Shown one piece after another: positions 1 to 6,899 of a stretch of 8,521 nucleotides of DNA. Source of the DNA: Candidatus Omnitrophota bacterium (lineage in GTDB: Bacteria; Ratteibacteria; UBA8468; B48-G9; JAFGKM01); NCBI GenBank assembly GCA_022704985.1, contig JAKJFI010000032.1, positions 1 to 8,521 on the forward strand. The letters are read 5' to 3'. The translations under genes were made by a program, and so were the position numbers. The notes under the pieces are model-generated. The model had not been told where the DNA came from. It saw only the letters and a program-made list of their open reading frames with translations, and did no database searches. The first letter of the stretch is position 1; each line of letters starts with the position of its first letter.

Positions 1-1
1 G

Positions 2-634
2 AATTCCCTGGGCATAAGAACCTGCCGTGACCTTGGTGACTACCCGGAGGAAGAACTGATAGCCATCTTCGGCATACAGGGGCATATTCTTCACTGTATG
101 GGCAGGGGGGAGTATTCCTCGCATGTAAGTCTTTTTTCAGAGGAACCGGAATGTAAGTCCATGGGGCATTCATACACGCTTTTCCGCGATACCTCAAACC
201 CGCTTCTTGTTAAGGCAACGCTCTATCGGCTTTGCGAGCAGGTCGGCAGACGGTTAAGACAAGATAAGTACCGAGGGAGAACAATAACACTGCTCGTGCG
301 GCTTTCGGATTTTGAGACGCTTGCCCGGCAGAAGAGCATACAGAACCATACCGATGATGGCAGTACAATCTATAATGTAGCGTTTTCAATCATGGAGACG
401 TTTCGGATAAAAAAGCCGGTGAGGCTGGTGGGGGTGAGTGTATCAAACCTGGTTAAGGGAGAGAAACAGCTTCCGCTGTTTGAGAGGGACAGGAAAAGGG
501 AAAGACTCCTATCAGCGACGGACAGGATAAACGACAGGTTCGGAGAGTTTACCGTTTCGTCCGGGCTTGTGCTGATAGAGAAAAAGCTTTCCTCTAAGTG
601 CCGCGCATGCCACGGTTTTATCAAGGGAAAATAA
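2..634 (+). CDS. dinB: DNA polymerase IV (Y-family), C-terminal part, truncated by window edge
   Basis: Error-prone Y-family translesion polymerase; only about the last 210 residues are present, and the frame is open through the left edge, so the catalytic palm and its acidic residues lie outside. The first visible residues (NSLGIRTCRDLGDYPEEEL) are the thumb helix-hairpin-helix with the usual 'LGI-T--DL' pattern. The little-finger domain follows, with the typical VRLVGVSVSNL strand (bases 422-454). QLPLF at bases 467-481 matches the beta-clamp binding motif that tethers Pol IV to the sliding clamp, and is followed by a family-typical ATDRINDRFGEF segment. An internal ATG at 98 is not the true start because homology continues upstream of it. 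The protein ends in a Cys-x-x-Cys tail (SSKCRACHGF), which I do not recognise as standard. Family identification is firm; what precedes the gene is unseen. Confidence 0.9.
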   Translation, partial: NSLGIRTCRDLGDYPEEELIAIFGIQGHILHCMGRGEYSSHVSLFSEEPECKSMGHSYTLFRDTSNPLLVKATLYRLCEQVGRRLRQDKYRGRTITLLVRLSDFETLARQKSIQNHTDDGSTIYNVAFSIMETFRIKKPVRLVGVSVSNLVKGEKQLPLFERDRKRERLLSATDRINDRFGEFTVSSGLVLIEKKLSSKCRACHGFIKGK

Positions 635-799
635 ATCGACGAAATTTTCTATTGACAGGCGCCTTGACTTTGTCGTCACGTTGTGGTTATCCAGTTCTTT
701 TGCTATTAGGGGATTGAATGCGGCGAGGAGTTTTCAGAAGGCTGTCAAGGAAACCCGCTTCTGACTGTCGCGCTGAACAGCCATACCAGAACATGCGGA
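635..799. other. Intergenic stretch with small interleaved inverted repeats
   Basis: No credible gene seen on either strand. Two short perfect inverted repeats interleave: TCAGAAG (734-740) with CTTCTGA (758-764), and GGCTGT (740-745) with ACAGCC (777-782). They could form alternative hairpins downstream of the barrel remnant on the minus strand. No T-run follows on either strand, so this is not a standard intrinsic terminator. Arms this short can occur by chance. Confidence 0.3.
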
Positions 800-1009
800 T
801 TATTTGAAGAATATTTCATCGAGCTTGAAGCGCAGCATCAGATAAGGTCCTTCGGCGCTGTACATGCTTCCGGTCAGGTCCTCGTCAAAGCTGTCTAAGG
901 AATATCCTGCGGAGAGCCAGAAGTTCTTAACGAGACGGTATCCCAGTTCCACGGCGCCTCCGAAGCGCGTTGTCCCGCCTTTTTTTGTCTTCCATGTCGT
1001 GAGGCTGAA
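800..1009 (-). pseudogene. C-terminal remnant of an outer-membrane beta-barrel protein
   Basis: On the minus strand a 69-codon frame runs from just after an in-frame TGA (1010-1012) to a TAA (800-802). It reads as the last strands of an outer-membrane barrel: FSLTTWKTKKGGTTRFGGAV, then LGYRLVKNFWLSAGYSLDSF, then DEDLTGSMYSAEGPYLMLRF, ending KLDEIFFK. Alternating polar and hydrophobic residues, aromatic girdles and a terminal 'GPYL-LRFK-DE' pattern are typical of the ends of large surface proteins with a C-terminal barrel. There is no start codon with a ribosome binding site and no signal peptide. The reading begins abruptly about 15 bases after the stop of the upstream gene. I infer a deletion that removed nearly all of a large gene and left its tail. 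The exact family is not certain. Confidence 0.6.
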
Positions 1010-1024
1010 TCAGGCGACAACTGT

Positions 1025-1679
1025 TTATTTCCCTGAACGGACTGCGATTTCCTTGTATATCTTTATTGCCAGTTCGTCTCCTCTTGCGCCCCGGTCGATG
1101 TTCGCGTTCACGAAAGTTCCCAGTCGCTTGAAATCGATATTTTTGCTTGCTCCGTATGACATGCCTCTCGTCGTTTTCTCGTATTCCTCGGCAGTCAAGC
1201 CTTTCCTGATGAACTTGTCGGTCAACGACTCAAGCTGGTCAAGTGGAACTCCCGCGCCCGCGGCTTCTTCGGCGGAAAACAGCATCGTTTTCGCTTCCGG
1301 GTCCTTTTTGACCTTGCGAATGTGTTCTCTTACCCTCTCAAGGCGTTACGTCCACATGGTGTTTTCTTTTTTCTTCATCGTATCCCCGTTTCCGGGGCGC
1401 TTTTCGTTGCTGTGTTTTTCTTTTTTGCCGCGTTTCTTTACCTGCCCCTGGAGGAATGCTTTCGCCTTCCCATCCTGCTTTACGTCCCTTGCTCCAGCCG
1501 GGCGGCACGCCGTTTTTCCAGTCCGTCGCCTGTTCTTCGTCAAGGTCGTCAGGCATCAGGATGTCTTCCAGAATGCCGACCACTTCCTTTTCGTCATCCT
1601 TATTGGAGGAAATCCTTGACATCGGCATCGCGGGACCCGCAAGCAGGAAAAAAGCCAGTAAAATAAGGCAGATATGCAC
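1025..1679 (-). pseudogene. Small exported basic protein with PPG/Lys-rich linker; probably split by one extra base
   Basis: Not a family I can name. A GTG start (1677-1679) sits behind a strong GGAGGAG ribosome binding site (1684-1690, minus strand), 23 bases after the lipoprotein stop, so the two are likely co-transcribed. The product begins with a signal peptide (VHICLILLAFFLLAGPAMP), then an acidic segment, then NGVPPGWSKGRKAGWEGE and a Lys/Arg-rich stretch. This frame stops at TGA 1338-1340. The -1-shifted frame then continues LERVREHIRKVKKDPEAK and a helical domain (AGVPLDQLESLTDKFIRKGL onward) to TAA at 1025. The whole span is 655 bases, one more than a multiple of three. Dropping one base of the CC at 1342-1343 would join the halves into about 217 residues. 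Alternatives: two separate genes, the second starting at ATG 1285 with a weak GGAAG site, or a sequencing error. Confidence 0.5.
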
Positions 1680-1702
1680 ACATCTCCTCCAAAAACGTGG
1701 TG

Positions 1703-2158
1703 TCAGACCGCAACCTGCCTCGTTTCGGTAGATATCAGCTTGCCGTCGCGGAAATATTGAACCGTCACCGTTCTCAATTTGCCCGAAAGCGCGCCGGGCG
1801 TGGCAATAATCTCTTCCTTTGCGCCAGTTTCGGTTGTCCGTGTGTATTTTATCGTTGCGTTCTGCTTCGCTGATTCAGTAGCGGCCTGGTTCACGATATC
1901 CGTATCCGCCTCAACGATGGATTCCCCGGTCTTGTTGTCAACCTTGGAGCCTATCCATCCGCCGGCTACAGCGCCTGTCGCTGCGCCGATAATAGCGCCT
2001 CTCCATGGTTTGTTGGAGTCTATCATCGCTCCCAGGATGCCTCCCGCCACCGCACCGATGCCTGCGCCGGTTTTTGTTCCCGTGGAGAGATTGTCAAGCG
2101 TAGCGCATCCGCTAAACATAAATGATACCGCCAAAGCCGCAACCAATAATTTCTTCAT
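1703..2158 (-). CDS. Glycine-zipper lipoprotein
   Basis: A 151-residue predicted lipoprotein. Residues 1-17 form a signal peptide (MKKLLVAALAVSFMFSG) ending in the lipobox FSGC, with Cys18 as the lipidated residue. Ala at +2 suggests outer-membrane sorting by the Lol rule, if that rule holds in this organism. Two glycine-zipper hydrophobic segments follow, GAGIGAVAGGILGAMID (31-47) and GAIIGAATGAVAGGWIGS (54-71), as in the glycine-zipper 2TM envelope proteins. The C-terminal third is polar and strand-like (TVTVQYFRDGKLISTETRQ). I chose the ATG at 2156-2158 because AAGGAG lies six bases upstream and a signal peptide follows immediately; a longer frame opening at 2299 has neither. The likely role is envelope integrity, but the function is unknown. 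It is the first gene of a probable operon with the exported protein downstream. Confidence 0.8.
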   Translation of the reverse strand: MKKLLVAALAVSFMFSGCATLDNLSTGTKTGAGIGAVAGGILGAMIDSNKPWRGAIIGAATGAVAGGWIGSKVDNKTGESIVEADTDIVNQAATESAKQNATIKYTRTTETGAKEEIIATPGALSGKLRTVTVQYFRDGKLISTETRQVAV

Positions 2159-2189
2159 TCCGGTCTCCTTTCCCCCCGGCTTTTTCAGA

Positions 2190-2251
2190 GCAGTTGTTGG
2201 TTGAAAGTTTAGTGTGTAAAATAGAACTTTTTCTTGCAACCAAACAACTGC
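2190..2251 (-). repeat. Long imperfect inverted repeat in the lipoprotein leader
   Basis: GCAGTTGTTGGTTG (2190-2203) pairs with CAACCAAACAACTGC (2237-2251): 14 base pairs with a single bulged A. Inside it AAAGTT (2204-2209) pairs with AACTTT (2225-2230), extending the helix across an asymmetric internal loop. The structure lies between the promoter and the ribosome binding site of the lipoprotein gene, so it would fold in the mRNA leader. No T-run is present to make it a simple terminator. It matches no riboswitch class that I recognise. Confidence 0.55.
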
Positions 2252-2275
2252 CTTTCTGGTTAGGGGTATGCTTTT

Positions 2276-2298
2276 TGCACAGGGAACGTCCCAGTGCA
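2276..2298 (-). repeat. Short near-perfect hairpin near the 5' end of the lipoprotein leader
   Basis: TGCAC-A-GGGA, then ACG, then TCCC-A-GTGCA: ten-position arms with one A-A mismatch (plus-strand sense) and a three-base loop. It starts a few bases after the expected transcript start of the lipoprotein operon. It could be a 5' stabilising hairpin, or a dyad operator for a DNA-binding protein. Confidence 0.4.
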
Positions 2299-2310
2299 TT
2301 TGCTCTCTAA

Positions 2311-2338
2311 ATTATACCCGTTGTCCGGTTAAAGTGAA
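2311..2338 (-). promoter_or_regulatory. Sigma70-type promoter for the lipoprotein operon
   Basis: Minus strand: -35 TTCACT (2333-2338), 16-base spacer, perfect -10 TATAAT (2311-2316). The expected start near 2304 gives a leader of about 145 bases, which contains the two hairpins above. Confidence 0.5.
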
Positions 2339-2423
2339 AGCGATGCCGGCAACAGGTCTCTAAATATCCATATCGGTAAAGCGTATACGATTTGCGGGGG
2401 ATGAGAGAATTAGAAGATGTTGT

Positions 2424-2452
2424 TTGTGAGGTGCCTGGCTAAATGATAAGAT
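2424..2452 (+). promoter_or_regulatory. Possible promoter for cysK
   Basis: TTGTGA (2424-2429), a 17-base spacer, and TAAGAT (2447-2452), each matching four of six consensus positions. It would start transcription near 2459 and give a leader of about 30 bases. No cysteine-responsive riboswitch or T-box structure is evident in the 2300-2490 gap. Confidence 0.35.
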
Positions 2453-2490
2453 AAGTACAAAGCGGTTCTTCATAAACTGGGAGAGAGAAA

Positions 2491-3447
2491 ATGTCAACTC
2501 AACAGAGGATATTTGAGGATATAACAAAGACTGTGGGGAATACGCCGCTTGTGATGTTGTCCAGGATAGCGGCGGGGATAGATGCGGAGATAGCGGCAAA
2601 AATAGAGTCTTTCAACCCTCTTGGCAGTATAAAAGAACGCGTAGGGGTTGCAATGATAGAAGACGCTGAAAAGAAAGGATTGCTGAAGAAGGGAGGCGTA
2701 ATCGTTGAGCCGACCAGCGGCAATACCGGCATAGCCCTGGCTTTCACCGCCGCGGTGAGGAAATACAGGATAATCCTTACAATGCCCGAAACGATGAGCG
2801 TTGAACGCCGGAAACTGCTTGCAATCCTGGGGGCGGAACTGGTGCTTACGCCGGGAAGCGAGGATATGCGCGGAGCCATAAAGAAAGCTGAAGAACTTAC
2901 CATGGAAATACCGGGAGCTTTCATGTGCCAGCAGTTCAACAATCCCGCGAATGCCGAGGCTCATAGGCGTACGACAGCGGAAGAGATATGGCGGGATACA
3001 GGCGGCAGGGTTGACATGCTTGTTGCGGGGGTAGGTACGGGAGGTACCATCACGGGCATCGCCGAGGTGATAAAGAAGAGAAAAAAGGAGTTCAGGGCGA
3101 TAGCCGTTGAACCCGATGCGTCTCCCGTCCTCTCCGGAGGGCAGGCTGGTATTCATAAGATACAGGGTATCGGCGCGGGTTTCGTGCCGCAGGCGCTTAA
3201 CGTTGAAATAATTGACGAGGTTATCAGGGTGAAAGATGAGGATGCGGGCGAGACCGCGCGCATGCTGGCGAAAGAAGAAGGGATACTTGCCGGGATTTCA
3301 AGCGGAGCGGCGGTCTGGGCGGCGATTGAGGTTGCTAAGCGAAAGGAAAACAGTGGCAAGCTTATCGTGGTTATACTGCCTGACACTGGAGAGAGGTATC
3401 TCTCCACCTGGCTTTTTGACAATACCGGTACGAGTTCATCCGAATAG
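2491..3447 (+). CDS. cysK: Cysteine synthase (O-acetylserine sulfhydrylase)
   Basis: PLP enzyme that makes L-cysteine from O-acetylserine and sulfide in the cytoplasm; 318 residues, normal for the family and apparently complete. The N-terminal VGNTPLV segment (15-21) is typical. Lys48 in GSIKERVG is the PLP Schiff-base lysine; the more usual sequence is KDR, so E49 is a mild variation. PTSGNTG (74-80) is the substrate loop and [10 protein letters not shown] (180-189) the phosphate cradle. Ser271 in GISSGAA contacts the pyridine nitrogen, and [10 protein letters not shown] near the C-terminus is conserved in CysK/CysM. ATG 2491 follows GGGAGAG at a suitable distance. The gene stands alone and converges on the patatin-barrel gene. 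CysM or cystathionine beta-synthase-type alternatives are less likely, because the length and the [11 protein letters not shown] and DTGERY motifs fit CysK best. Confidence 0.93.
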   Translation: MSTQQRIFEDITKTVGNTPLVMLSRIAAGIDAEIAAKIESFNPLGSIKERVGVAMIEDAEKKGLLKKGGVIVEPTSGNTGIALAFTAAVRKYRIILTMPETMSVERRKLLAILGAELVLTPGSEDMRGAIKKAEELTMEIPGAFMCQQFNNPANAEAHRRTTAEEIWRDTGGRVDMLVAGVGTGGTITGIAEVIKKRKKEFRAIAVEPDASPVLSGGQAGIHKIQGIGAGFVPQALNVEIIDEVIRVKDEDAGETARMLAKEEGILAGISSGAAVWAAIEVAKRKENSGKLIVVILPDTGERYLSTWLFDNTGTSSSE

Positions 3448-3522
3448 CCTTGTTGGCCGTGTCAGCGACTGCCTTAACGTATGTTAATACGCTTTGTTTC
3501 CGATTCCTTGCCTCCCTGTTCT

Positions 3523-3566
3523 CCGGCACAGGCATTGCCATGCAATTGAAAGCAGATTTGTGCCGG
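3523..3566. repeat. Hairpin between convergent genes
   Basis: CCGGCACA (3523-3530) and TGTGCCGG (3559-3566) form a perfect 8-pair stem with a 28-base loop. It lies in the 122-base gap between the ends of cysK and the patatin-barrel gene, three bases from the latter's stop. No T-run follows on either strand, so any termination or mRNA-end protection role is inferred from position. Confidence 0.4.
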
Positions 3567-3569
3567 TGA

Positions 3570-5756
3570 TTAGAAAACAGGACCGAGATAGACGTAGATG
3601 ATGCCTTCGTCAAATTCGCGGAAGCCGTAGCCGGCGTAGAGGGGGCCCAGCAGTGTATCAAAAACTGCAAATACCGACCCTGATAAACGCAGGTCTTCAG
3701 GGGAAATGTCTCCAAACTTATCCCACACCTGTCCGCCTTCCAGCGTTGCGCCCAGGAAGAAGTTCTTTTGTCGCGGAGGCAGTGGCATATCAATCTCGCG
3801 CAGGTAGGTCAGCCTTAGCAGTCCCGCATAATTCCCCGTGAATTCGTTGTCCCTGTATCCGCTCAACCTGTGAAATCCTCCCAGGGGAAATTTCCTGTAT
3901 TGCGGCAGTTCCGTATCAAAACTGCCTGACGCTTCCGTGGAGAGGATAAATGTATTCATCGCCCCAGACCATGCGAAGGAGGTTTTCAGCGTCAGCATCT
4001 GGAATCTGTCGTCCTCTTCCTGCAGGGCGTCTTTGTAGTTTGCTGCGAAATAATATCCTTTTTTAGGGAAAACGAGCCGGTCCTGGCGGTCAATGGCAAG
4101 CGAGCCGCAGAGGAGGAGTTTGTCATCGTTGAATTTAGGGAGCGTACCGTCGCTAATGGTGGGTCTGCTCGTAACCCTTTCGCCCGCTATTCCGATGCGC
4201 GCCTGTCCAGTGTTGCCTATGTTCACGCCGAAATCCAGTCCGGTCGCCATGGAACGGGTTCTGTACCGCGCATAAGAACTTTCGTTTTTGTAAAGTTCCG
4301 TATTGCGCACCTTATAGTCAAGTATGGGTGCGATAAAGAGTCGGTTCTTGTAATCAATCGGTTGGTAGAATTCAGCCCTGAAGTCATGGTTTATGCCAAG
4401 GCGCGCATGGAGATTGAGTTCGGCGCCGAGGTTGTTTATCTGGCTCATCCTGTAGCGCAGCATCGGATTGAAATCCGTGTTGCTGTTGAACTGCAGTCCG
4501 AATTGCAGGTAGTTCGGCCCCCAGGGTTTCGTATGCGGTTCTATTACCAGCCCGTAGTCTCCGTCTTCCTGCGCGAGGGAGTAATCTACCCTGTCAAAGA
4601 ATCCGGTTGCATAAATATCCGCAACCTCGTTCTCAACGGTATCTACGTCCAGTCTTTGTCCGGGCGAGGTTTTAATCCATTCCTTCACGATGCGGCGTGA
4701 GACGCCCCTGGGCTTTTTTATCCGTACGAATTCAATGATGGGCGCATCTTTTCTTCCCCACGCGGCGAGGCTGTTTCTTATGCGCTTGTATTCATCCTGC
4801 GGGACGGAGAAAGCTGTGAACGGCGAGGCAACTTCCATGGCGGCGGATTCTCCAGCCGCTATTATGCCGGCGGCCTTCTTGAAGTCGGTGTTGGCAAAAC
4901 CGGGCAGTTCGAGAGTAAGGAGAACGTCCTGCTTGCCCAGCAGGGAATGCTGGAACGCCCGGTCGCGGTGGCTGTATATAGCAAGCACCTGCATGGTTAC
5001 ATCTACCATGGACTTCAGTTTTTCTCTTTTCGCAAGGGGCGGGCTGACATCCACCACTATGAGTCTCTCAGCGCCCAGGGAACGCGCGGTTTCAATTGGG
5101 ATATTGGCGATGACTCCTCCATCGACCAGCACCATGTCGTCCATCTCCACGGGGGAGAAGACGCCGGGGATAGCCATGCTCGCCCGTATCGCTTTTACAA
5201 TGTTGCCAGAACCGATGTCCACGCGTTTACCGCTCACAATATCCGTGGCAACCGCGCGAAAAGGTATCGCGAGGTTGTCAAAATTATCGGTTGTCAAAGC
5301 CGGAAGCAATATCCTGTTGAGAACCATTGAGAGCTTCTGCCCGGCAAGTATTCCGTGGGGAATATGCACCTGTCCCATCAGAAAGCCGAGTTCGGCGTCC
5401 TTAGCGTATTCCGCCGCTTCTCTGCGCAGTTGGTAAGACTGTTGAAGCGAGTGGGGGCTGTCAGAGAATATGTCGTCCCAGTCAACCTCCATTATCTTCT
5501 TCTCAATCTCTTCCGGTGAGAGTCCTGTTGCAAAAAGGCCGCCTACTATAGCTCCCATGCTGGTGCCCACAACCATATCCACAGGCACGTTCATTTTCTC
5601 GAGAACCTTAAGAACTCCCACATGCGCAAGTCCGCGCGCGCCGCCTCCGCTGAGCACCAGAACGGTAAACGGCCTCTTTTCCGTATTCTGTTGGGCGGAG
5701 CACATTCTTCCGGCCAGGCAGAACAGAATCAACAGTACCGCCAAAGATTTTTTCAT
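3570..5756 (-). CDS. Patatin-like phospholipase with POTRA and outer-membrane beta-barrel (PlpD / type Vd-like)
   Basis: A 728-residue secreted esterase fused to its own outer-membrane barrel. Signal peptide 1-21 (MKKSLAVLLILFCLAGRMCSA). The patatin domain (about 29-330) has the oxyanion loop GGGARG (37-42), nucleophile Ser66 in GTSMG (64-68), and catalytic Asp212 in DGG (212-214). All dyad residues are present, so it should be an active lipid acyl hydrolase. A single POTRA-like domain follows (about 340-410, with a GQRLDVDTVENEVADIYATG helix region). A C-terminal barrel in the BamA/TpsB superfamily runs to the end: repeated strand pairs, FPLGGFHRLSGYRDNEF as the conserved loop motif, and final residues YVYLGPVF with terminal Phe, as barrel assembly signals require. 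This domain order is that of Pseudomonas PlpD and the type Vd autotransporters. No ribosome binding site precedes the ATG. The substrate is unknown. Confidence 0.88.
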   Translation of the reverse strand: MKKSLAVLLILFCLAGRMCSAQQNTEKRPFTVLVLSGGGARGLAHVGVLKVLEKMNVPVDMVVGTSMGAIVGGLFATGLSPEEIEKKIMEVDWDDIFSDSPHSLQQSYQLRREAAEYAKDAELGFLMGQVHIPHGILAGQKLSMVLNRILLPALTTDNFDNLAIPFRAVATDIVSGKRVDIGSGNIVKAIRASMAIPGVFSPVEMDDMVLVDGGVIANIPIETARSLGAERLIVVDVSPPLAKREKLKSMVDVTMQVLAIYSHRDRAFQHSLLGKQDVLLTLELPGFANTDFKKAAGIIAAGESAAMEVASPFTAFSVPQDEYKRIRNSLAAWGRKDAPIIEFVRIKKPRGVSRRIVKEWIKTSPGQRLDVDTVENEVADIYATGFFDRVDYSLAQEDGDYGLVIEPHTKPWGPNYLQFGLQFNSNTDFNPMLRYRMSQINNLGAELNLHARLGINHDFRAEFYQPIDYKNRLFIAPILDYKVRNTELYKNESSYARYRTRSMATGLDFGVNIGNTGQARIGIAGERVTSRPTISDGTLPKFNDDKLLLCGSLAIDRQDRLVFPKKGYYFAANYKDALQEEDDRFQMLTLKTSFAWSGAMNTFILSTEASGSFDTELPQYRKFPLGGFHRLSGYRDNEFTGNYAGLLRLTYLREIDMPLPPRQKNFFLGATLEGGQVWDKFGDISPEDLRLSGSVFAVFDTLLGPLYAGYGFREFDEGIIYVYLGPVF

Positions 5757-5765
5757 GGCAACAAG

Positions 5766-5794
5766 ATTATAGCATGTTTTGGCAGAAATCGGTA
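5766..5794 (-). promoter_or_regulatory. Putative promoter giving a leaderless patatin-barrel mRNA
   Basis: On the minus strand a perfect TATAAT (5766-5771) ends only nine bases before the ATG of the patatin gene. The matching -35 position (5789-5794, TACCGA) is weak. A start at the usual distance would fall within about three bases of the ATG, and no Shine-Dalgarno sequence is present. The -10 match is seen directly; leaderless expression is inferred. Confidence 0.4.
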
Positions 5795-5807
5795 TACGTT
5801 CTATAAT
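5779..5807 (+). promoter_or_regulatory. Near-consensus sigma70 promoter for the sugar nucleotidyltransferase
   Basis: TTGGCA (5779-5784, five of six), exactly 17 bases, then TATAAT (5802-5807, six of six). The expected start near 5814 leaves a leader of about 58 bases ending in a strong GGGGAGGT ribosome binding site (5861-5868). The -35 lies only eight bases from the opposing patatin -10, so the two promoters should interfere. Confidence 0.7.
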
Positions 5808-5871
5808 AGTCCATGAAGGGTTTTAGTCGGTTTAGATATTGGGATTGCGGATTTAGAAAGGGGGAGGTTAA

Positions 5872-6897
5872 ATGAAAGCGGTGCTTTTATCAGGAGGAGA
5901 AGGGACGAGGGTCAGGCCGTTTACCCTGACCACTCCGAAACCCCTTCTTCCCATAGCGAATCTGCCGTTGATATATTATCAGTTTTTGCTTTTGAAAAAA
6001 TACGGCTTTACAGAGGTTATCGTCGGCGTGGGTTACAAGGCGGATTCTTTCAGAAAGGCCGTGGGTCCGGCCGCAAGGAAGGCGGGGGTCAGAGCCGTTA
6101 TCTCTTCAGAAAAGACCCCTCTTGGAACCGGCGGAGGTCTCAAGAACGCCGGAAGGTTCTTTGGGAAGAAGGAGAGAGAGCCGTTTGTCGTTTTCAACGG
6201 GGACGTTATTGCGGATTTCAATCTTGACAGGATTATCGCTCTTCACAGGGAGAAAGAGTCCTGTTGCACAATCGGGCTGGTAAAGGCGCAGGACCCTTCG
6301 TCTTACGGGCTCGTGTTGACAGGTCCTGGATTTGAAGTGAAAAAATTTGTTGAAAAACCGAAAAAGAGCGAGATTATCACCGATACGATTAACGCCGGAA
6401 TATATGTTTTTTCTCCGGAGATATTTGACGAAATTACACCTGGAAAAACTGTTTCCCTGGAGAAAACTGTAATCCCTTCACTGCTCGAGAAAGGGAAAAA
6501 GATTAGCGGATGCGTACACTACGGATACTGGATTGACGTGGGTACGGTGGATAAATACAGGCAGGCAAATTTTGACGCTCTCAACGGTAAGGCCGGTATT
6601 ATTCCTGAACTGCGTGAGACGGCGGAAGGCAGGTTCCTGACAGGGCAGGGGACAGTTATCAGGGAGGGAGTGCGGATAAAAGGCAATGCAGTCATAGGGG
6701 ACAACTGTTTCATAGGAAAAGACTGTCTGATTGAAGAGAGCGTTATCATGGACAACACCATCATACGCGACAGGTGCATCATATCCGGGAGCATCGCGGG
6801 CACGAATGTTCTGGTGGAGAGCGATTGCGTGATATCCGGCGGGATTATCGCCGATGGAAGTCTGTTGCGTCCCTTTACCAAATCTTTCTCTGGATAA
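5872..6897 (+). CDS. NDP-sugar pyrophosphorylase with C-terminal left-handed beta-helix (GDP-mannose pyrophosphorylase-like)
   Basis: A 341-residue cytoplasmic enzyme of the sugar-1-phosphate nucleotidyltransferase family (sugar-1-P plus NTP to NDP-sugar plus PPi). The N-terminal Rossmann-like domain shows the NTP-binding signature GGEGTRVRPFT (8-18) with PKPLLPI (22-28), a GVGYKAD segment (52-58), GTGGG (85-89) and the metal-binding Asp111 in NGDV (109-112). FVEKP, INAGIYVFSPEI and YWIDVGT are standard sugar-binding and closing motifs. After about residue 255, isoleucine-rich hexapeptide turns (VRIKGNAVIGDNCFIGKDCL and onward) form a left-handed beta-helix, as in the eukaryotic and archaeal GMPP/GlmU-like group. 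Substrate cannot be fixed from sequence alone: mannose-1-P with GTP is most likely, glucose-1-P possible. No glycan genes are adjacent. The start is supported by the ribosome binding site GGAGGT three bases upstream of ATG. Confidence 0.85.
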   Translation: MKAVLLSGGEGTRVRPFTLTTPKPLLPIANLPLIYYQFLLLKKYGFTEVIVGVGYKADSFRKAVGPAARKAGVRAVISSEKTPLGTGGGLKNAGRFFGKKEREPFVVFNGDVIADFNLDRIIALHREKESCCTIGLVKAQDPSSYGLVLTGPGFEVKKFVEKPKKSEIITDTINAGIYVFSPEIFDEITPGKTVSLEKTVIPSLLEKGKKISGCVHYGYWIDVGTVDKYRQANFDALNGKAGIIPELRETAEGRFLTGQGTVIREGVRIKGNAVIGDNCFIGKDCLIEESVIMDNTIIRDRCIISGSIAGTNVLVESDCVISGGIIADGSLLRPFTKSFSG

Positions 6898-6899
6898 GG

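Noticed and set aside
1..6. Window begins exactly at an EcoRI recognition sequence
   Set aside because: This could reflect a clone end, but internal copies exist (3840, about 4728) and the dinB frame is natural up to the edge; no biological meaning.
653..695. Possible promoter TTGACT-17-TTATCC (or TTGACA at 653) after dinB
   Set aside because: The -10 is poor and no gene follows on the plus strand.
864..1619. A 251-codon open frame on the plus strand over the exported-protein region
   Set aside because: Its product is Ser/Phe/Pro-rich without domain logic and lies opposite two readings that make sense (a signal peptide protein and a barrel tail). Its openness reflects the low stop density of the complement.
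2159..2299. N-terminal extension of the lipoprotein back to 2299
   Set aside because: The extension has no signal peptide or ribosome binding site and crosses the leader hairpins; the lipobox protein starting at 2158 has both.
2367..2392. Partial dyad TATCG...GCGTATA upstream of cysK as a regulator site
   Set aside because: The arms are short and imperfect and match no known cysteine-regulator site.
2494..3156. A 220-codon minus-strand frame within cysK
   Set aside because: Antisense to highly conserved CysK motifs, with no recognisable features.
3474..3487. TTAAC-N4-GTTAA dyad after cysK
   Set aside because: Five-base AT-rich arms are common by chance, and there is no T-run.
4690..5436. 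A 248-codon open frame on the plus strand inside the patatin gene
   Set aside because: It is antisense to conserved patatin sequence, Ser/Ala/Thr-rich with no recognisable domain or ribosome binding site; an artefact of codon bias.
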